Assembly: GCF_006337125.1 (NCBI RefSeq)
Contig: NZ_CP040887.1
Coordinates: 3,224,001-3,288,000 of the forward strand
Direction of reading: 5' to 3'
Length of the DNA: 64,000 nt
Source of the DNA: Serinicoccus chungangensis
Lineage (GTDB): Bacteria; Actinomycetota; Actinomycetes; Actinomycetales; Dermatophilaceae
The notes beneath the pieces are model-generated. The model ran no database searches. It saw only the letters and a list, made by a program, of their open reading frames with translations, and was not told where the DNA came from. Positions within the stretch are counted from its first letter, which is position 1, and every line of letters begins with the position of its first letter. Shown piece after piece: positions 15,751 to 23,981 of this stretch. Both the position numbers and the translations under genes were made by a program.

Positions 15751-16884
15751 TCAGGCGGGGGCGCCGACGGCGGCGCCCCGGGCCGGGGCCACGAGGTGGT
15801 GCGGGGCGTCGGGGCCCTGCGCCACCATCGAGGCGTGGGTGGGCGGGTCGCTCGGGACGTGCGCGGGACGGCGCGCCTCGAACTCGCGGCGCAGCACCGG
15901 CACGACGTCACGGCCCAGGATCTCGATCTGCTCCAGGACGACGTCCTGCGGCAGACCGGCGTGGTCGATGAGGAAGAGCTGACGCTGGTAGTCACCGACC
16001 GCGTCGGCGAAACCGAGGGTGCGCTCGATGACCATCTCCGGCGTGCCCACCGTCAGCGGGGTCATCCGGCTGAACTCCTCCAGGCTCGGGCCGTGGCCGT
16101 AGACCGGGGCCACGTCGAAGTAGGGGCGGAAGGTCCGCTTGGCCTCGGCCTCGCTGCCGGCGATGAAGGCCTGCCCGCCGAGGCCCACGACGGCCTGGTC
16201 GGCCGACCCGTGGCCGTAGTGCTCGAAGCGGCGACGGTAGAGGCCGACCATCTGGGCGGTGTGCTCGATGTTCCAGAAGATGTTGTTGTGGAAGAAGCCG
16301 TCGCCGTAGTACGCCGCCTGCTCGGCGATCTCGGTGGACCGGATCGAGCCGTGCCAGACGAACGGCGGGGTGCCGTCCAGCGGGCGCGGCGTGGCGGTGA
16401 AGCCCTGCAGCGGGGTGCGGAACTTCCCCTGCCAGTCGACGACCTCCTCGCGCCAGAGCCGGCGCAGCAGGTGGTAGTTCTCGATGGCCAGCGGCACGCC
16501 CTGGCGGATGTCCTTGCCGAACCACGGGTAGACCGGGCCGGTGTTGCCGCGGCCCATCATGAGGTCGACCCGACCGCCGGAGAGGTGCTGCAGGAAGGCG
16601 TAGTCCTCCGCGATGCGCACCGGGTCGGTGGTGGTGATGAGGGTCGTCGCCGTGGACAGCTTCAGCCGCTCCGTCTGGGCGGCGATGTAGGCGAGGTGGG
16701 TCGTGGGCGCCGAGGAGATGAACGGCGGGTTGTGGTGCTGCCCCGTGGCGAAGACGTCCAGCCCGACCTCCTCCGCCTTGAGCGCGTAGGCCGTCATCGC
16801 GGCGATCCGCTCGCCGTCCGTCGGCACGCGACCGGTCGTGGGGTCCGGCGTGATGTCGCCGACGCTGAAGATCCCGAACTGCAC
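15751..16884 (-). CDS. LLM-class flavin-dependent oxidoreductase (luciferase-like monooxygenase)
   Basis: 377 residues of the bacterial-luciferase fold. MQFGIFSVGDITPDPTTGR starts the barrel, LSTATTLITTTDPVRIAEDY and LSGGRVDLMMGRGNTGPVYP are conserved flavin-site segments. It should oxidise an unknown substrate with O2 and FMNH2 delivered by the downstream reductase. A GTG start (16884) is preceded by AGGAGG. A TATAGT -10 box and a palindromic operator precede it, so the pair is probably under a local-type repressor such as MarR, although no such regulator is adjacent. Confidence 0.88.
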   Translation of the reverse strand: MQFGIFSVGDITPDPTTGRVPTDGERIAAMTAYALKAEEVGLDVFATGQHHNPPFISSAPTTHLAYIAAQTERLKLSTATTLITTTDPVRIAEDYAFLQHLSGGRVDLMMGRGNTGPVYPWFGKDIRQGVPLAIENYHLLRRLWREEVVDWQGKFRTPLQGFTATPRPLDGTPPFVWHGSIRSTEIAEQAAYYGDGFFHNNIFWNIEHTAQMVGLYRRRFEHYGHGSADQAVVGLGGQAFIAGSEAEAKRTFRPYFDVAPVYGHGPSLEEFSRMTPLTVGTPEMVIERTLGFADAVGDYQRQLFLIDHAGLPQDVVLEQIEILGRDVVPVLRREFEARRPAHVPSDPPTHASMVAQGPDAPHHLVAPARGAAVGAPA

Positions 16885-16905
16885 CTTGGCTCACCCTCCT
16901 GGGTT

Positions 16906-16923
16906 GTTGATGTATCAACTATA
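16906..16923 (-). promoter_or_regulatory. Palindromic operator over the -10 box of the LLM operon
   Basis: GTTGAT-GT-ATCAAC (16906-16919) has perfect six-base arms. TATAGT, a good -10 on the minus strand, occupies 16918-16923 and overlaps the palindrome edge. A bound repressor would block transcription. TTGAT-N2-ATCAA is a MarR-like site; the assignment is an inference. Confidence 0.65.
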
Positions 16924-17041
16924 GCAACGCCACCCGCCGAGGTATTCCGGCCCGCCTCCCGACGGGGGGGTGGCCACCCGGGTCCCCACGGCATACCCTG
17001 GCCAGGACGCGACACCGACGTTGCGGCAAGAGGAGGGGCGC

Positions 17042-18373
17042 ATGGCGACGGTCCAGTCCGAGGTCGACCAGCAGGACGCCCCGCTGGTGGCCCGCCACCT
17101 CCGGGTGCCCTTCGCGCTGCTCATCCTGTGCTTCGCCGCCTGGGGCATGGCGGCCAACCTCACCGACATCCTCGTCGGCGTCTTCCGCGGCATCTTCGAC
17201 ATGTCGAACCTGCAGTCCTCGCTGGTGCAGTTCGCCTACTACGGGGCCTACTTCCTCCTCGCGATCCCGGCGGCCGTCATCAACTCCCGCTTCGGCTTCA
17301 AGGCGGGCGTCCTCGTGGGGCTCGGCCTCGCGGCGGTCGGCGGCTTCCTCTTCATCCCGGCCAGCCAGATGCTCGCCTACAACATGTTCCTGCTGGCGCT
17401 CTTCGTGCTGGCGGCCGGCCTGTCGATCCTGGAGACCTCGGCCAACCCCTTCGTCATCGCGATGGGCGACGAGGCGAGCGCCACCCAACGGCTCAACCTG
17501 GCCCAGTCCTTCAACCCGGTCGGGGCCAACCTCGGCGTGCTCATGGGCGCGGTGCTCATCCTGCCCAACCTCACGCCCGAGGAGAGCAAGACGATCATGA
17601 GCGAGGGCGAGCTCCTCGCCGCCCAGGAGGCCGACCTCTTCCAGGTCCTGCGCCCCTACGTCTTCATCGCGAGCGTCCTCGTCCTCATCTGGCTGCTCAT
17701 CGCGTTCCGGAAGATGCACCTGCCGACCGAGCCGGAGGCGGTGGACCTCACCGAGGGGGGTGGCGGCACCTTCGCCCGGCTGTGGTCGAACCGCCACTAC
17801 CGCTTCGGCGTGGTCGCGCAGTTCTTCAACGTCGCGGCGCAGACCTGCACGTGGACCTTCACGATCCTCTACGCCCAGGACGTCGTCGGCCTCAGCCAGG
17901 AGGCGGCCGGGTGGTGGCTGCAGGCGAGCCTCGTCATCTTCCTCGTCTCCCGCTTCGTCATGACCTGGCTGCTCGGGATCTTCCGTCCCGCGAGGCTGCT
18001 GCTCATCATGGCGCTGTTCGGCGCGGCCTGCTGCCTGACCTCGATGTTCGTCCTCAACATCGTCGGGCTGGTCGCCGTCGTCATGATCTCGGCGGGGCTG
18101 TCGCTCATGTTCCCCACGATCTACGGCATGGCGCTGCAGGGCCTGGGCCCGGACGCCAAGTTCGGCTCGGCCGGGCTGGTCATGGCCATCCTCGGCGGGG
18201 CGCTCATCCCCATGGTGCACGCGGCGGTCATGGACGTCTCCAGCTCGGCGCTGGGGTATGCCGTCCCGGGCGTGTGCCTGCTCGTCGTCGCCGCCTACGC
18301 GCTCTTCGACCTGCGCACCGACCGACCCGGACCGGGCACCCCGGCCACCCACGAGGCGGAGGCGCGGTCATGA
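17042..18373 (+). CDS. FucP-type MFS sugar:H+ symporter
   Basis: 443 residues with about twelve helices. The sequence matches the L-fucose permease branch: QFAYYGAYFLLAIPAAVINS and RFGFKAGVLVGLGLAAVGG, LFIPASQ, and GLSILETSANPFVIAMGDE with the membrane glutamate needed for proton coupling; the N-terminal aspartate of FucP has a counterpart in NLTDILVG. It imports a monosaccharide such as fucose, glucose or galactose. AAGAGGAGGGG precedes the ATG. The next gene, a sugar-binding lipoprotein, starts within its stop codon (ATGA), which is unusual because MFS carriers normally work without a binding protein. Confidence 0.88.
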   Translation: MATVQSEVDQQDAPLVARHLRVPFALLILCFAAWGMAANLTDILVGVFRGIFDMSNLQSSLVQFAYYGAYFLLAIPAAVINSRFGFKAGVLVGLGLAAVGGFLFIPASQMLAYNMFLLALFVLAAGLSILETSANPFVIAMGDEASATQRLNLAQSFNPVGANLGVLMGAVLILPNLTPEESKTIMSEGELLAAQEADLFQVLRPYVFIASVLVLIWLLIAFRKMHLPTEPEAVDLTEGGGGTFARLWSNRHYRFGVVAQFFNVAAQTCTWTFTILYAQDVVGLSQEAAGWWLQASLVIFLVSRFVMTWLLGIFRPARLLLIMALFGAACCLTSMFVLNIVGLVAVVMISAGLSLMFPTIYGMALQGLGPDAKFGSAGLVMAILGGALIPMVHAAVMDVSSSALGYAVPGVCLLVVAAYALFDLRTDRPGPGTPATHEAEARS

Positions 18374-19395
18374 GGGCGCGGCGGGGCGCACACCCCTGGG
18401 TGACCGGTGTCGCGGGCACCCTGCTCCTGGCCGTCCTGGCCGTCCTGGCCGGGTGCTCCCCCGGTGGTCAGGAGGAGGAGGTCACGGTCGGCCTCATCAC
18501 CAAGCAGGAGGAGAACCCCTACTGGGTCGAGATGCGCGAGGTCGCGCAGGAGACCGCCGACGACCTCGACGTCGAGCTGCTCACCGCGACCGGCACCAGC
18601 GACACCGACGTCGCCTCCCAGGAGGCGGCCCTCGACGACATGGTCGCGCAGGGCGTCGACGGGATCCTCATCGCCCCGACCGACGCGACGGCGCTCGACG
18701 CCGCCATCTCGCGGGCGCAGGAGGCGGGGGTGCGCGTCATCGCCGTCGACACGCCGACCGACCCCCCGGAGCTGGTGCAGGCCACCTTCGCCACCGACAA
18801 CGAGCGCGCCGGCGAGCTCATCGGGCGGTATGCCGCGGCGCAGGTCGAGCAGCTGGGGCTCGAGCCGCGCGTGGTGATGCTCGACATGTCGCCGACGGTG
18901 GTGTCGGCACAGGAGCGCCACGACGGCTTCGTGGAGGCCTTCGCGGAGCAGGTCGAGGTGACCGACTCGACCTTCGGGCAGGTGGTGGACACCCAGGGAG
19001 ATCGTGACACCGCCGCGGTGCTCATGACGCAGCTCCTGGAGGACGACCCTGACCTGAACGTCGTCTACACGGTCAACGAGCCGGCGGCCCTGGGCGCCTT
19101 GGCCGCGCTGGAGGACGCGGGGGCCGACCTCGACGAGATCGTCCTGGTGTCGGTCGACGGCGGGTGCGCCGCCATGCGCGAGGGCGTGCGTCCTGGCCTC
19201 ATCGACGCGACGGCGATGCAGTACCCGCAGAACATGGCGCGGGAGGGGGTGCGGGCGATCGCCCGCGCGGTGCGGGAGGGGCAGGAGCCGACCGGCTACC
19301 TCGACACCGGGACGCTGCTCGTGAGCGACGCCCCGGTGGAGGGGGTCGAGTCCCGCCGGGTGGAGTTCGGGGTGCGGACCTGCTGGGGGTCCTGA
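18370..19395 (+). CDS. Sugar-binding lipoprotein (periplasmic-binding protein type 1), coupled to an MFS permease
   Basis: 341 residues. The N terminus has a lipobox (LAVLAVLAGC) after a basic start and hydrophobic stretch. VTVGLITKQEENPYWVEM, ALDDMVAQGVDGILIAPTDA and VYTVNEPAALGALAALEDAG are the standard blocks of ribose/galactose-type binding proteins. It overlaps the FucP-like gene by four bases, so the two are co-translated. No ABC ATPase or permease is near. It could be a sensor-type binding protein, a donor to an ABC system encoded elsewhere, or a true partner of the MFS carrier. Confidence 0.87.
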   Translation: MRARRGAHPWVTGVAGTLLLAVLAVLAGCSPGGQEEEVTVGLITKQEENPYWVEMREVAQETADDLDVELLTATGTSDTDVASQEAALDDMVAQGVDGILIAPTDATALDAAISRAQEAGVRVIAVDTPTDPPELVQATFATDNERAGELIGRYAAAQVEQLGLEPRVVMLDMSPTVVSAQERHDGFVEAFAEQVEVTDSTFGQVVDTQGDRDTAAVLMTQLLEDDPDLNVVYTVNEPAALGALAALEDAGADLDEIVLVSVDGGCAAMREGVRPGLIDATAMQYPQNMAREGVRAIARAVREGQEPTGYLDTGTLLVSDAPVEGVESRRVEFGVRTCWGS

Positions 19396-19399
19396 GGGG

Positions 19400-19522
19400 T
19401 CAGCGGGTGGCGCGGTGCGTGGCGGTGGGCCACGCCACGACGGCGGCGCTGCGGGTGGCGGGGAGGGAACGGACGTCGTAGGGGAAGCGACCGGTCATGA
19501 GCGAGAGCAGGAACTTGGCCAT
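19400..19522 (-). CDS. 40-residue small protein divergent from a LysR gene
   Basis: The frame encodes MAKFLLSLMTGRFPYDVRSL and then 20 more residues ending THRATR. 37 of the 39 codons after the ATG end in G or C, the strong coding bias of this genome. AGGG lies close to the start and GGAGG slightly further. It is basic with a short hydrophobic N terminus. It sits head-to-head with the LysR gene at 19600, as the 30-residue genes do with the other LysR, and its stop is four bases from the convergent lipoprotein gene. No family is recognised. Confidence 0.6.
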   Translation of the reverse strand: MAKFLLSLMTGRFPYDVRSLPATRSAAVVAWPTATHRATR

Positions 19523-19586
19523 GCACCCTACGGTCCTCCTCGCTGACCCATACGTCCAATGTCTGCCGAGCACAGCAACCATGCGC

Positions 19587-19592
19587 TAGCGT
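19587..19592 (+). promoter_or_regulatory. -10 box of a leaderless promoter (LysR gene)
   Basis: TAGCGT ends seven bases before the ATG at 19600. Confidence 0.6.
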
Positions 19593-19599
19593 CATAGGT

Positions 19600-20532
19600 A
19601 TGGAGGTCGACACCCTGCGCTGGTTCCAGCTCGTCGCCGACGGGGTGACGGTGACCGAGGTCAGCGACCTCGAGCAGGTGTCCCAGCCGGCCGTCTCCCG
19701 GGCCCTGGCCCGGCTGGAGCGCGAGATCGGCACCCCGCTGCTGCGCCGGGAGGGGCGCGTGCTGCGGATGACCCACGCGGGCACGGTCTTCAAGCGGCAC
19801 GTGGACGCCGTGCTGCACGAGCTGGACGACGGCGTCGCCGCGGTGCAGCAGCTGCTCGACCCGGAGACCGGCACGGTGACCGTGGCCTTCCAGCCCTCGC
19901 TGGGCACCTGGCTGGTCCCGGACCTGGTCACGAGCTTCCGCGCCCGGCACCCCGGGGTCAGGCTGGACCTGCGCACCAAGGAGGACGAGACGATGCCGGC
20001 GGTCGGGCCGCGCAGCGGCGTCGATCTCGAGCTGTCCACGCTGCGCCCGCACCGCGGCGAGGACCAGCCGCGGTGGCGCGCCCTCGTCGCCGAGCCGATG
20101 CGGCTGCTCGTCGGGCCGGGGCACCGGCTCGCCGGTCGGTCCCGGACCGCGCTGTCCGAGGTCGCCGAGGACCCCTTCGTCGTCATGACGCCGTCCTCGG
20201 TCCTGCGCAGGCATACCGCCCAGCTGTGCGCCGAGGCCGGCTTCGCGCCCGAGGTCTCCTTCGTCGCCGCCGACCTGCCCACGCTGCGGGGGTATGTCGC
20301 CGCCGACCTGGGGGTGGCGGTCGCCCCGACCCTGTGGGGCGGCTCGGTGGCCACTCCGGTGCGCGGCCTGCACGTCCTCGGGCTCACCGACCACGGCGCC
20401 ACCCGGGACGTCGGCCTGTCGTGGGCGCCGGGGCGCCGGCTGCTGCCGGCCGCCGAGCTCTTCCGCGACCACGTCCTGGAGCGCGCCCGCTCCGGTCTCC
20501 TGCCCACCCCCGTGCCACCGACGGAGGCGTGA
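19600..20532 (+). CDS. LysR-family transcriptional regulator
   Basis: 310 residues. The HTH reads VTVTEVSDLEQVSQPAVSRA followed by LARLEREIGTPLLRREGR, then the LysR effector domain (VTVAFQPSLGTWLVPDLVTS). It is leaderless. Divergent from the 40-codon gene and followed after 23 bases by a convergent SDR gene, so the likely direct targets are itself and the small gene; it may also affect the FucP/lipoprotein pair beyond. Effector unknown. Confidence 0.86.
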   Translation: MEVDTLRWFQLVADGVTVTEVSDLEQVSQPAVSRALARLEREIGTPLLRREGRVLRMTHAGTVFKRHVDAVLHELDDGVAAVQQLLDPETGTVTVAFQPSLGTWLVPDLVTSFRARHPGVRLDLRTKEDETMPAVGPRSGVDLELSTLRPHRGEDQPRWRALVAEPMRLLVGPGHRLAGRSRTALSEVAEDPFVVMTPSSVLRRHTAQLCAEAGFAPEVSFVAADLPTLRGYVAADLGVAVAPTLWGGSVATPVRGLHVLGLTDHGATRDVGLSWAPGRRLLPAAELFRDHVLERARSGLLPTPVPPTEA

Positions 20533-20555
20533 GCCGGCGTGCCGACGTGCGCAGC

Positions 20556-21485
20556 TCACCCGAAGGAGACGCCGACCAGCTCCTGCGAGACCGCCCACAG
20601 GCGCTCGGCGTCCCCGGTCCGCAGCGGCCGCCACAGGGGGGTGCTGCCGGGCGGCCCCCCGGCGTGCCCCCAGCCCTGGGGGCCGAAGAACGCCCCTCCC
20701 TCCGGGGAGGTCGCCGCCAGGAGGGCCGGCAGGGCGGCGCTGTGCGCCGTCCCGACGAGGACGCCCCGGTCGGAGAGCCACTGGATGACCCGGCGGCTCG
20801 AGGTCGCACGGGAGCGGCCCATCTCGGGCCTGGCCGAGAGCAGGCTGGTCGGCGCCACCCCGGGGTGGGCGAGGGCGCTGGTGATGCCCCAGCCGGCGTC
20901 GGCGCTGCGCCGGTCGAGCGCGAGCGCGAAGAGCGCGAGCGCGATCTTGGACTGCCGGTAGGCCCCCATCGCGTCGTAGCCACGCTCCCACTGCAGGTCC
21001 TCCCAGTGCATCCCGCCGCCGCGGGCGGCGATGCTCGTCTGGGAGACCACCCGCGCCCCGCCGGCCCGCAGCAGCGGCAGCAGGTGCGCCGTGAGCGCCA
21101 CGTGCCCCAGGTGGTTGGTCCCGAGCTGCAGCTCCAACCCGTCCTCGGTCACCTGCCGCTCGGGCGGGGTCATCACCCCCGCGTTGTTGACCAGGAGGTG
21201 CAGCGGCGCCCCGTCGGCACGCAGCCGCCCGCCCAGGGCGGCCACCGAGGCCAGGGAGGAGAGGTCGAGGGACTCCAGCCGCAGCCGGGCCGTCGGGTGA
21301 TGGTCCCGGATGCGGCCCGCCGCCGCCTCGCCCTTGCCCTGGTCGCGGACGGGCATGACGACCTCCGCCCCGGCGGCGGCGAGGCGGGTGGCGATCCCCA
21401 GCCCGATGCCGTCACTGGCGCCGGTCACCAGGGCTCGTCGGCCGGTGAGGTCGGGGAGGGTGAGGTCGGGGTCTCTGCGTGGCAT
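20556..21485 (-). CDS. Short-chain dehydrogenase/reductase
   Basis: 309 residues. [19 protein letters not shown] is the TGxxxGxG NAD(P) motif, LLVNNAGVM the NNAG motif, and YRQSK the catalytic YxxxK. It belongs to the retinol-dehydrogenase-like, extended SDR branch. The ATG at 21485 directly precedes the domain. It is divergent from an MmyB-type XRE regulator across a 127-base gap holding a 27-base palindrome; such SDR/regulator pairs are common in actinobacteria and suggest the SDR is the regulated target. Confidence 0.88.
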   Translation of the reverse strand: MPRRDPDLTLPDLTGRRALVTGASDGIGLGIATRLAAAGAEVVMPVRDQGKGEAAAGRIRDHHPTARLRLESLDLSSLASVAALGGRLRADGAPLHLLVNNAGVMTPPERQVTEDGLELQLGTNHLGHVALTAHLLPLLRAGGARVVSQTSIAARGGGMHWEDLQWERGYDAMGAYRQSKIALALFALALDRRSADAGWGITSALAHPGVAPTSLLSARPEMGRSRATSSRRVIQWLSDRGVLVGTAHSAALPALLAATSPEGGAFFGPQGWGHAGGPPGSTPLWRPLRTGDAERLWAVSQELVGVSFG

Positions 21486-21564
21486 GTCGCTCCTGTCGGT
21501 GGGCGGCGCGGGGTGCGCCGGACTCCAGGGTGACCAGGTCGCCGGAGCGCATCCAGGGCTCGCT

Positions 21565-21591
21565 GATCCCGGGACCGCCGGTCCCTGGATC
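21565..21591. promoter_or_regulatory. Palindromic operator between SDR and XRE genes
   Basis: GATCCCGGGACC and GGTCCCTGGATC flank three bases; eleven of twelve positions are inverted-repeat matches. It lies 22 bases before the regulator start and 80 bases before the SDR start. Very likely the binding site of the MmyB-type regulator. Confidence 0.7.
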
Positions 21592-21612
21592 ACCGCCCGA
21601 CGAGGAGCGAGG

Positions 21613-22467
21613 ATGGGGCCCATGATGGATCGCGCCGGACTCGCCGACGTCCTCCGGCACCGTCGGCAGTCGCTGCAGCCGGAGGACGTCGGTATGCCGC
21701 GGGGGCCGCGACGACGCACCTCCGGGCTGCGCCGGGAGGAGGCGGCGGCCCTGTGCCACATGTCCACCGACTACTGGTCCCGGCTGGAGCAGGAGCGCGG
21801 CCCACGGCCGTCCGCCCAGATGGTGGGCTCGATCGCGCAGGGTCTGCACCTCACCGTCGCCGAGCGCGACCACCTCTTCCGGCTGGCCGGACATCCGCCC
21901 CCTCCGGCCGCCTCGGCGGGGATGCACATCAGTCCCGGCGTCCTGCGGATCCTCGACCGGCTCGCCGACACCCCGGCCGAGGTCGTCACCGAGCTCGGCG
22001 AGACCCTGCGCCAGACCCCGGTGGGGATCGCCCTGCTCGGCGACCTCACCCGGTTCACCGGACCCTTCCGCAGCATCGGCTACCGCTGGTTCGCCCTGCC
22101 GGGCGCCCGCGACATCTACGCCGAGGAGGACCACGCGTCCTACTCCCGGCTCTACGCCTCCGGGCTGCGCGGGGTGGCCGGTCTGCGCGGGCCAGGGTCC
22201 CGCGCGGCGGAGCTCGCGACCCTCCTGCTGGAGTCCAGCGAGGAGTTCCGGGAGGTGTGGCAGCGGCAGGAGGTCGGCCTGCAGCCGCCGGACGTCAAGC
22301 GCTACCGGCTGCCCTCCGTCGGCGACATCGAGCTGAACTGCCAGGTCATGCACGCCCCTGCGCAGGCGCAGACGCTGCTGGTCTACACCGCCGCCCCGGG
22401 CAGCGACAGCCACGAGAAGCTGGAGCTGCTCGCGGTCCTCGGCGCGGAGGGCGTGCGGCAGACCTAG
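21613..22467 (+). CDS. XRE-family regulator with MmyB-like ligand-binding domain
   Basis: 284 residues. The HTH is [20 protein letters not shown], then [10 protein letters not shown]. The C-terminal domain ([40 protein letters not shown]) is the MmyB-like domain, a PAS-like pocket that binds fatty-acid-type ligands in the characterised case. Start at 21613 is supported by AGGAG five bases upstream; a second ATG at 21622 is possible. Probably represses the divergent SDR gene. Confidence 0.87.
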   Translation: MGPMMDRAGLADVLRHRRQSLQPEDVGMPRGPRRRTSGLRREEAAALCHMSTDYWSRLEQERGPRPSAQMVGSIAQGLHLTVAERDHLFRLAGHPPPPAASAGMHISPGVLRILDRLADTPAEVVTELGETLRQTPVGIALLGDLTRFTGPFRSIGYRWFALPGARDIYAEEDHASYSRLYASGLRGVAGLRGPGSRAAELATLLLESSEEFREVWQRQEVGLQPPDVKRYRLPSVGDIELNCQVMHAPAQAQTLLVYTAAPGSDSHEKLELLAVLGAEGVRQT

Positions 22468-22473
22468 GCCCCC

Positions 22474-22875
22474 TCAGGCCTCCCGGGCGACGAGGTCCTC
22501 GCGGCCGAACATCGCGGCCGTCTCGCGGGCGGTGGGCTGCCCGGCGTCCGGGTCGGCGCCGTGCTGCAGCAGCACGGCCACCACCTCCGCCTCGCCCTTG
22601 AAGACGGCGCCCGCCAGCGGCGACTGGCCACGGTCGTTCAGCCGGTCGACGTCGGCGCCGCGGCGGGCCAGCTCGCCCACGGTCCCCGGGTGCCCGTGGT
22701 AGGCCGCCAGCATGAGCAGGGTGTTGCCCGCCGGGTCGGTGAGGTCCACGGGGGCCCCGGCGTCGACGTAGGCGGCGAGGCGCTCGCCGTCACCGGCCCT
22801 CGCCAGGTCGAAGAGGACGTGCGCGAGGTCGACGACCTCGGGCGCCGGGGGGTCGGATCCGAGCGGGTCGTTCAT
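22474..22875 (-). CDS. Ankyrin-repeat protein
   Basis: 133 residues made almost wholly of ankyrin repeats: LFDLARAGDGERLAAYVDAG, TLLMLAAYHGHPGTVGELAR, PLAGAVFKGEAEVVAVLLQH. A small protein-interaction module with no enzymatic signature; the partner is unknown. Start is supported by TAGGCT (22883-22888, minus strand) seven bases upstream. Confidence 0.82.
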   Translation of the reverse strand: MNDPLGSDPPAPEVVDLAHVLFDLARAGDGERLAAYVDAGAPVDLTDPAGNTLLMLAAYHGHPGTVGELARRGADVDRLNDRGQSPLAGAVFKGEAEVVAVLLQHGADPDAGQPTARETAAMFGREDLVAREA

Positions 22876-22882
22876 GTCCGCG

Positions 22883-22888
22883 AGCCTA
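22883..22888 (-). promoter_or_regulatory. -10 box of a leaderless promoter (ankyrin gene)
   Basis: TAGGCT on the minus strand, seven bases before the ATG at 22875. Confidence 0.6.
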
Positions 22889-22899
22889 CGTGCCGGCGC

Positions 22900-23841
22900 T
22901 CACGGGTGGTGGGCCTGCTCGTGGCCCCCGTGCTGGCGCGGCTCCAGCTGGAAGGTCGAGTGCTCCACGCTGACGTCGAAGTGCCCCGCCACGCAGGACT
23001 GCAGCGCGTCCAGCAGCTGGGGCGCGTGGCCGTCGCGGAAGCACCCGTCCTCGACGACCACGTGGGCGCTGAGGACCGGCGTCCCGGTGCCGATGCGGGA
23101 GACGTGCAGGTCGTGCACGTCGAGGACGTGGTCGACCCCGAGCAGGTGCTCGCGCAGCTCCGGCAGCGACAGCCCCGGGGGCACCGACTCCAGCAGGACG
23201 CTGCCCGCCTCCCGCAGGATCGTCACCGCCCGGGGCAGGATGAGCAGCGCGATGAGCACCCCCGCGACGGCGTCCGCCCGCGTCCACCCCAGGGTCTGGA
23301 TGAGCACCGCCGAGACGATGACCGCGACCGAGCCCAGCGCGTCGGCCACGACCTCGAGGAAGGCGGCGCGCAGGTTGAGGTTGGCGTCCCGCCCGCCGGC
23401 CAGGACGAGCATCGCGACCAGGTTGCCGAGCAGCCCCACCACGCCGAAGGCCAGGAGCAGCCCACCCGCCACCTCGGCCGGCTCGTCCGCGAGCAGCCGG
23501 CGCACGCCCTCGACGAGGGCGTAGCCGCCGACCCCCAGCAGGACCGTCGCCTGGGCGCCGGCCCCGAGGACCTCGGCGCGGGCATACCCCCAGGTCCGAC
23601 GCTCGGACGGGGGCCGCGTCATGAGTCGGGCGGCGGTGAGGGCGATGAGCAGGCCGCCGGCGTCGGTCAGCATGTGGCCCGCGTCGACGAGCAGCGCGAG
23701 GCTGCCCGTGACGAACGCCCCGACGACCTCCGCGACGAGGATCGTGGCGGTGACCGCGAAGGCGACCAGCAACCGCGTCGTGCTGGCGTCCGCCCCGTGG
23801 TCGTGACCGGGGGCGGAGGCCGGTCCCTGCCCTGCACTCAT
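22900..23841 (-). CDS. Cation diffusion facilitator (CzcD/ZitB-like zinc exporter)
   Basis: 313 residues with six helices and His-rich ends (GHDHGAD; QHGGHEQAHH). Helix 2 carries DAGHMLTDAGG, the HxxxD half of the transport site. The matching helix 5 segment is EVVADALGS, where the usual first ligand histidine is replaced by glutamate; this may alter metal preference. The C-terminal cytoplasmic domain (HDLHVSRIGTGTPVLSAHVV) is of the ferredoxin-like type. It exports Zn or related divalent ions in exchange for protons. Confidence 0.88.
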   Translation of the reverse strand: MSAGQGPASAPGHDHGADASTTRLLVAFAVTATILVAEVVGAFVTGSLALLVDAGHMLTDAGGLLIALTAARLMTRPPSERRTWGYARAEVLGAGAQATVLLGVGGYALVEGVRRLLADEPAEVAGGLLLAFGVVGLLGNLVAMLVLAGGRDANLNLRAAFLEVVADALGSVAVIVSAVLIQTLGWTRADAVAGVLIALLILPRAVTILREAGSVLLESVPPGLSLPELREHLLGVDHVLDVHDLHVSRIGTGTPVLSAHVVVEDGCFRDGHAPQLLDALQSCVAGHFDVSVEHSTFQLEPRQHGGHEQAHHP

Positions 23842-23908
23842 GCCCCGATCGTCCCACCGGGCGCCGCCCGTGGTCGCCCCCACCCCCACCGGCCGCGCTC
23901 GTGCTGCC

Positions 23909-23939
23909 TTGACCCTCACGCCCGGTGAGGAATGACCCT
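23909..23939 (+). promoter_or_regulatory. MerR-type promoter/operator of the HEAT-repeat gene
   Basis: TTGACC (23909-23914) overlaps a perfect inverted repeat CCTCAC-N5-GTGAGG (23914-23930), followed by GACCCT (23934-23939) as a weak -10. A 19-base spacer containing a centred dyad is the hallmark of promoters activated by MerR-family regulators. No MerR gene is in the window, so the regulator would act from elsewhere. Confidence 0.6.
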
Positions 23940-23981
23940 GGTCCTGCACGCGTTGCCGGACCGGAACCCGAGGAGAGAGCT

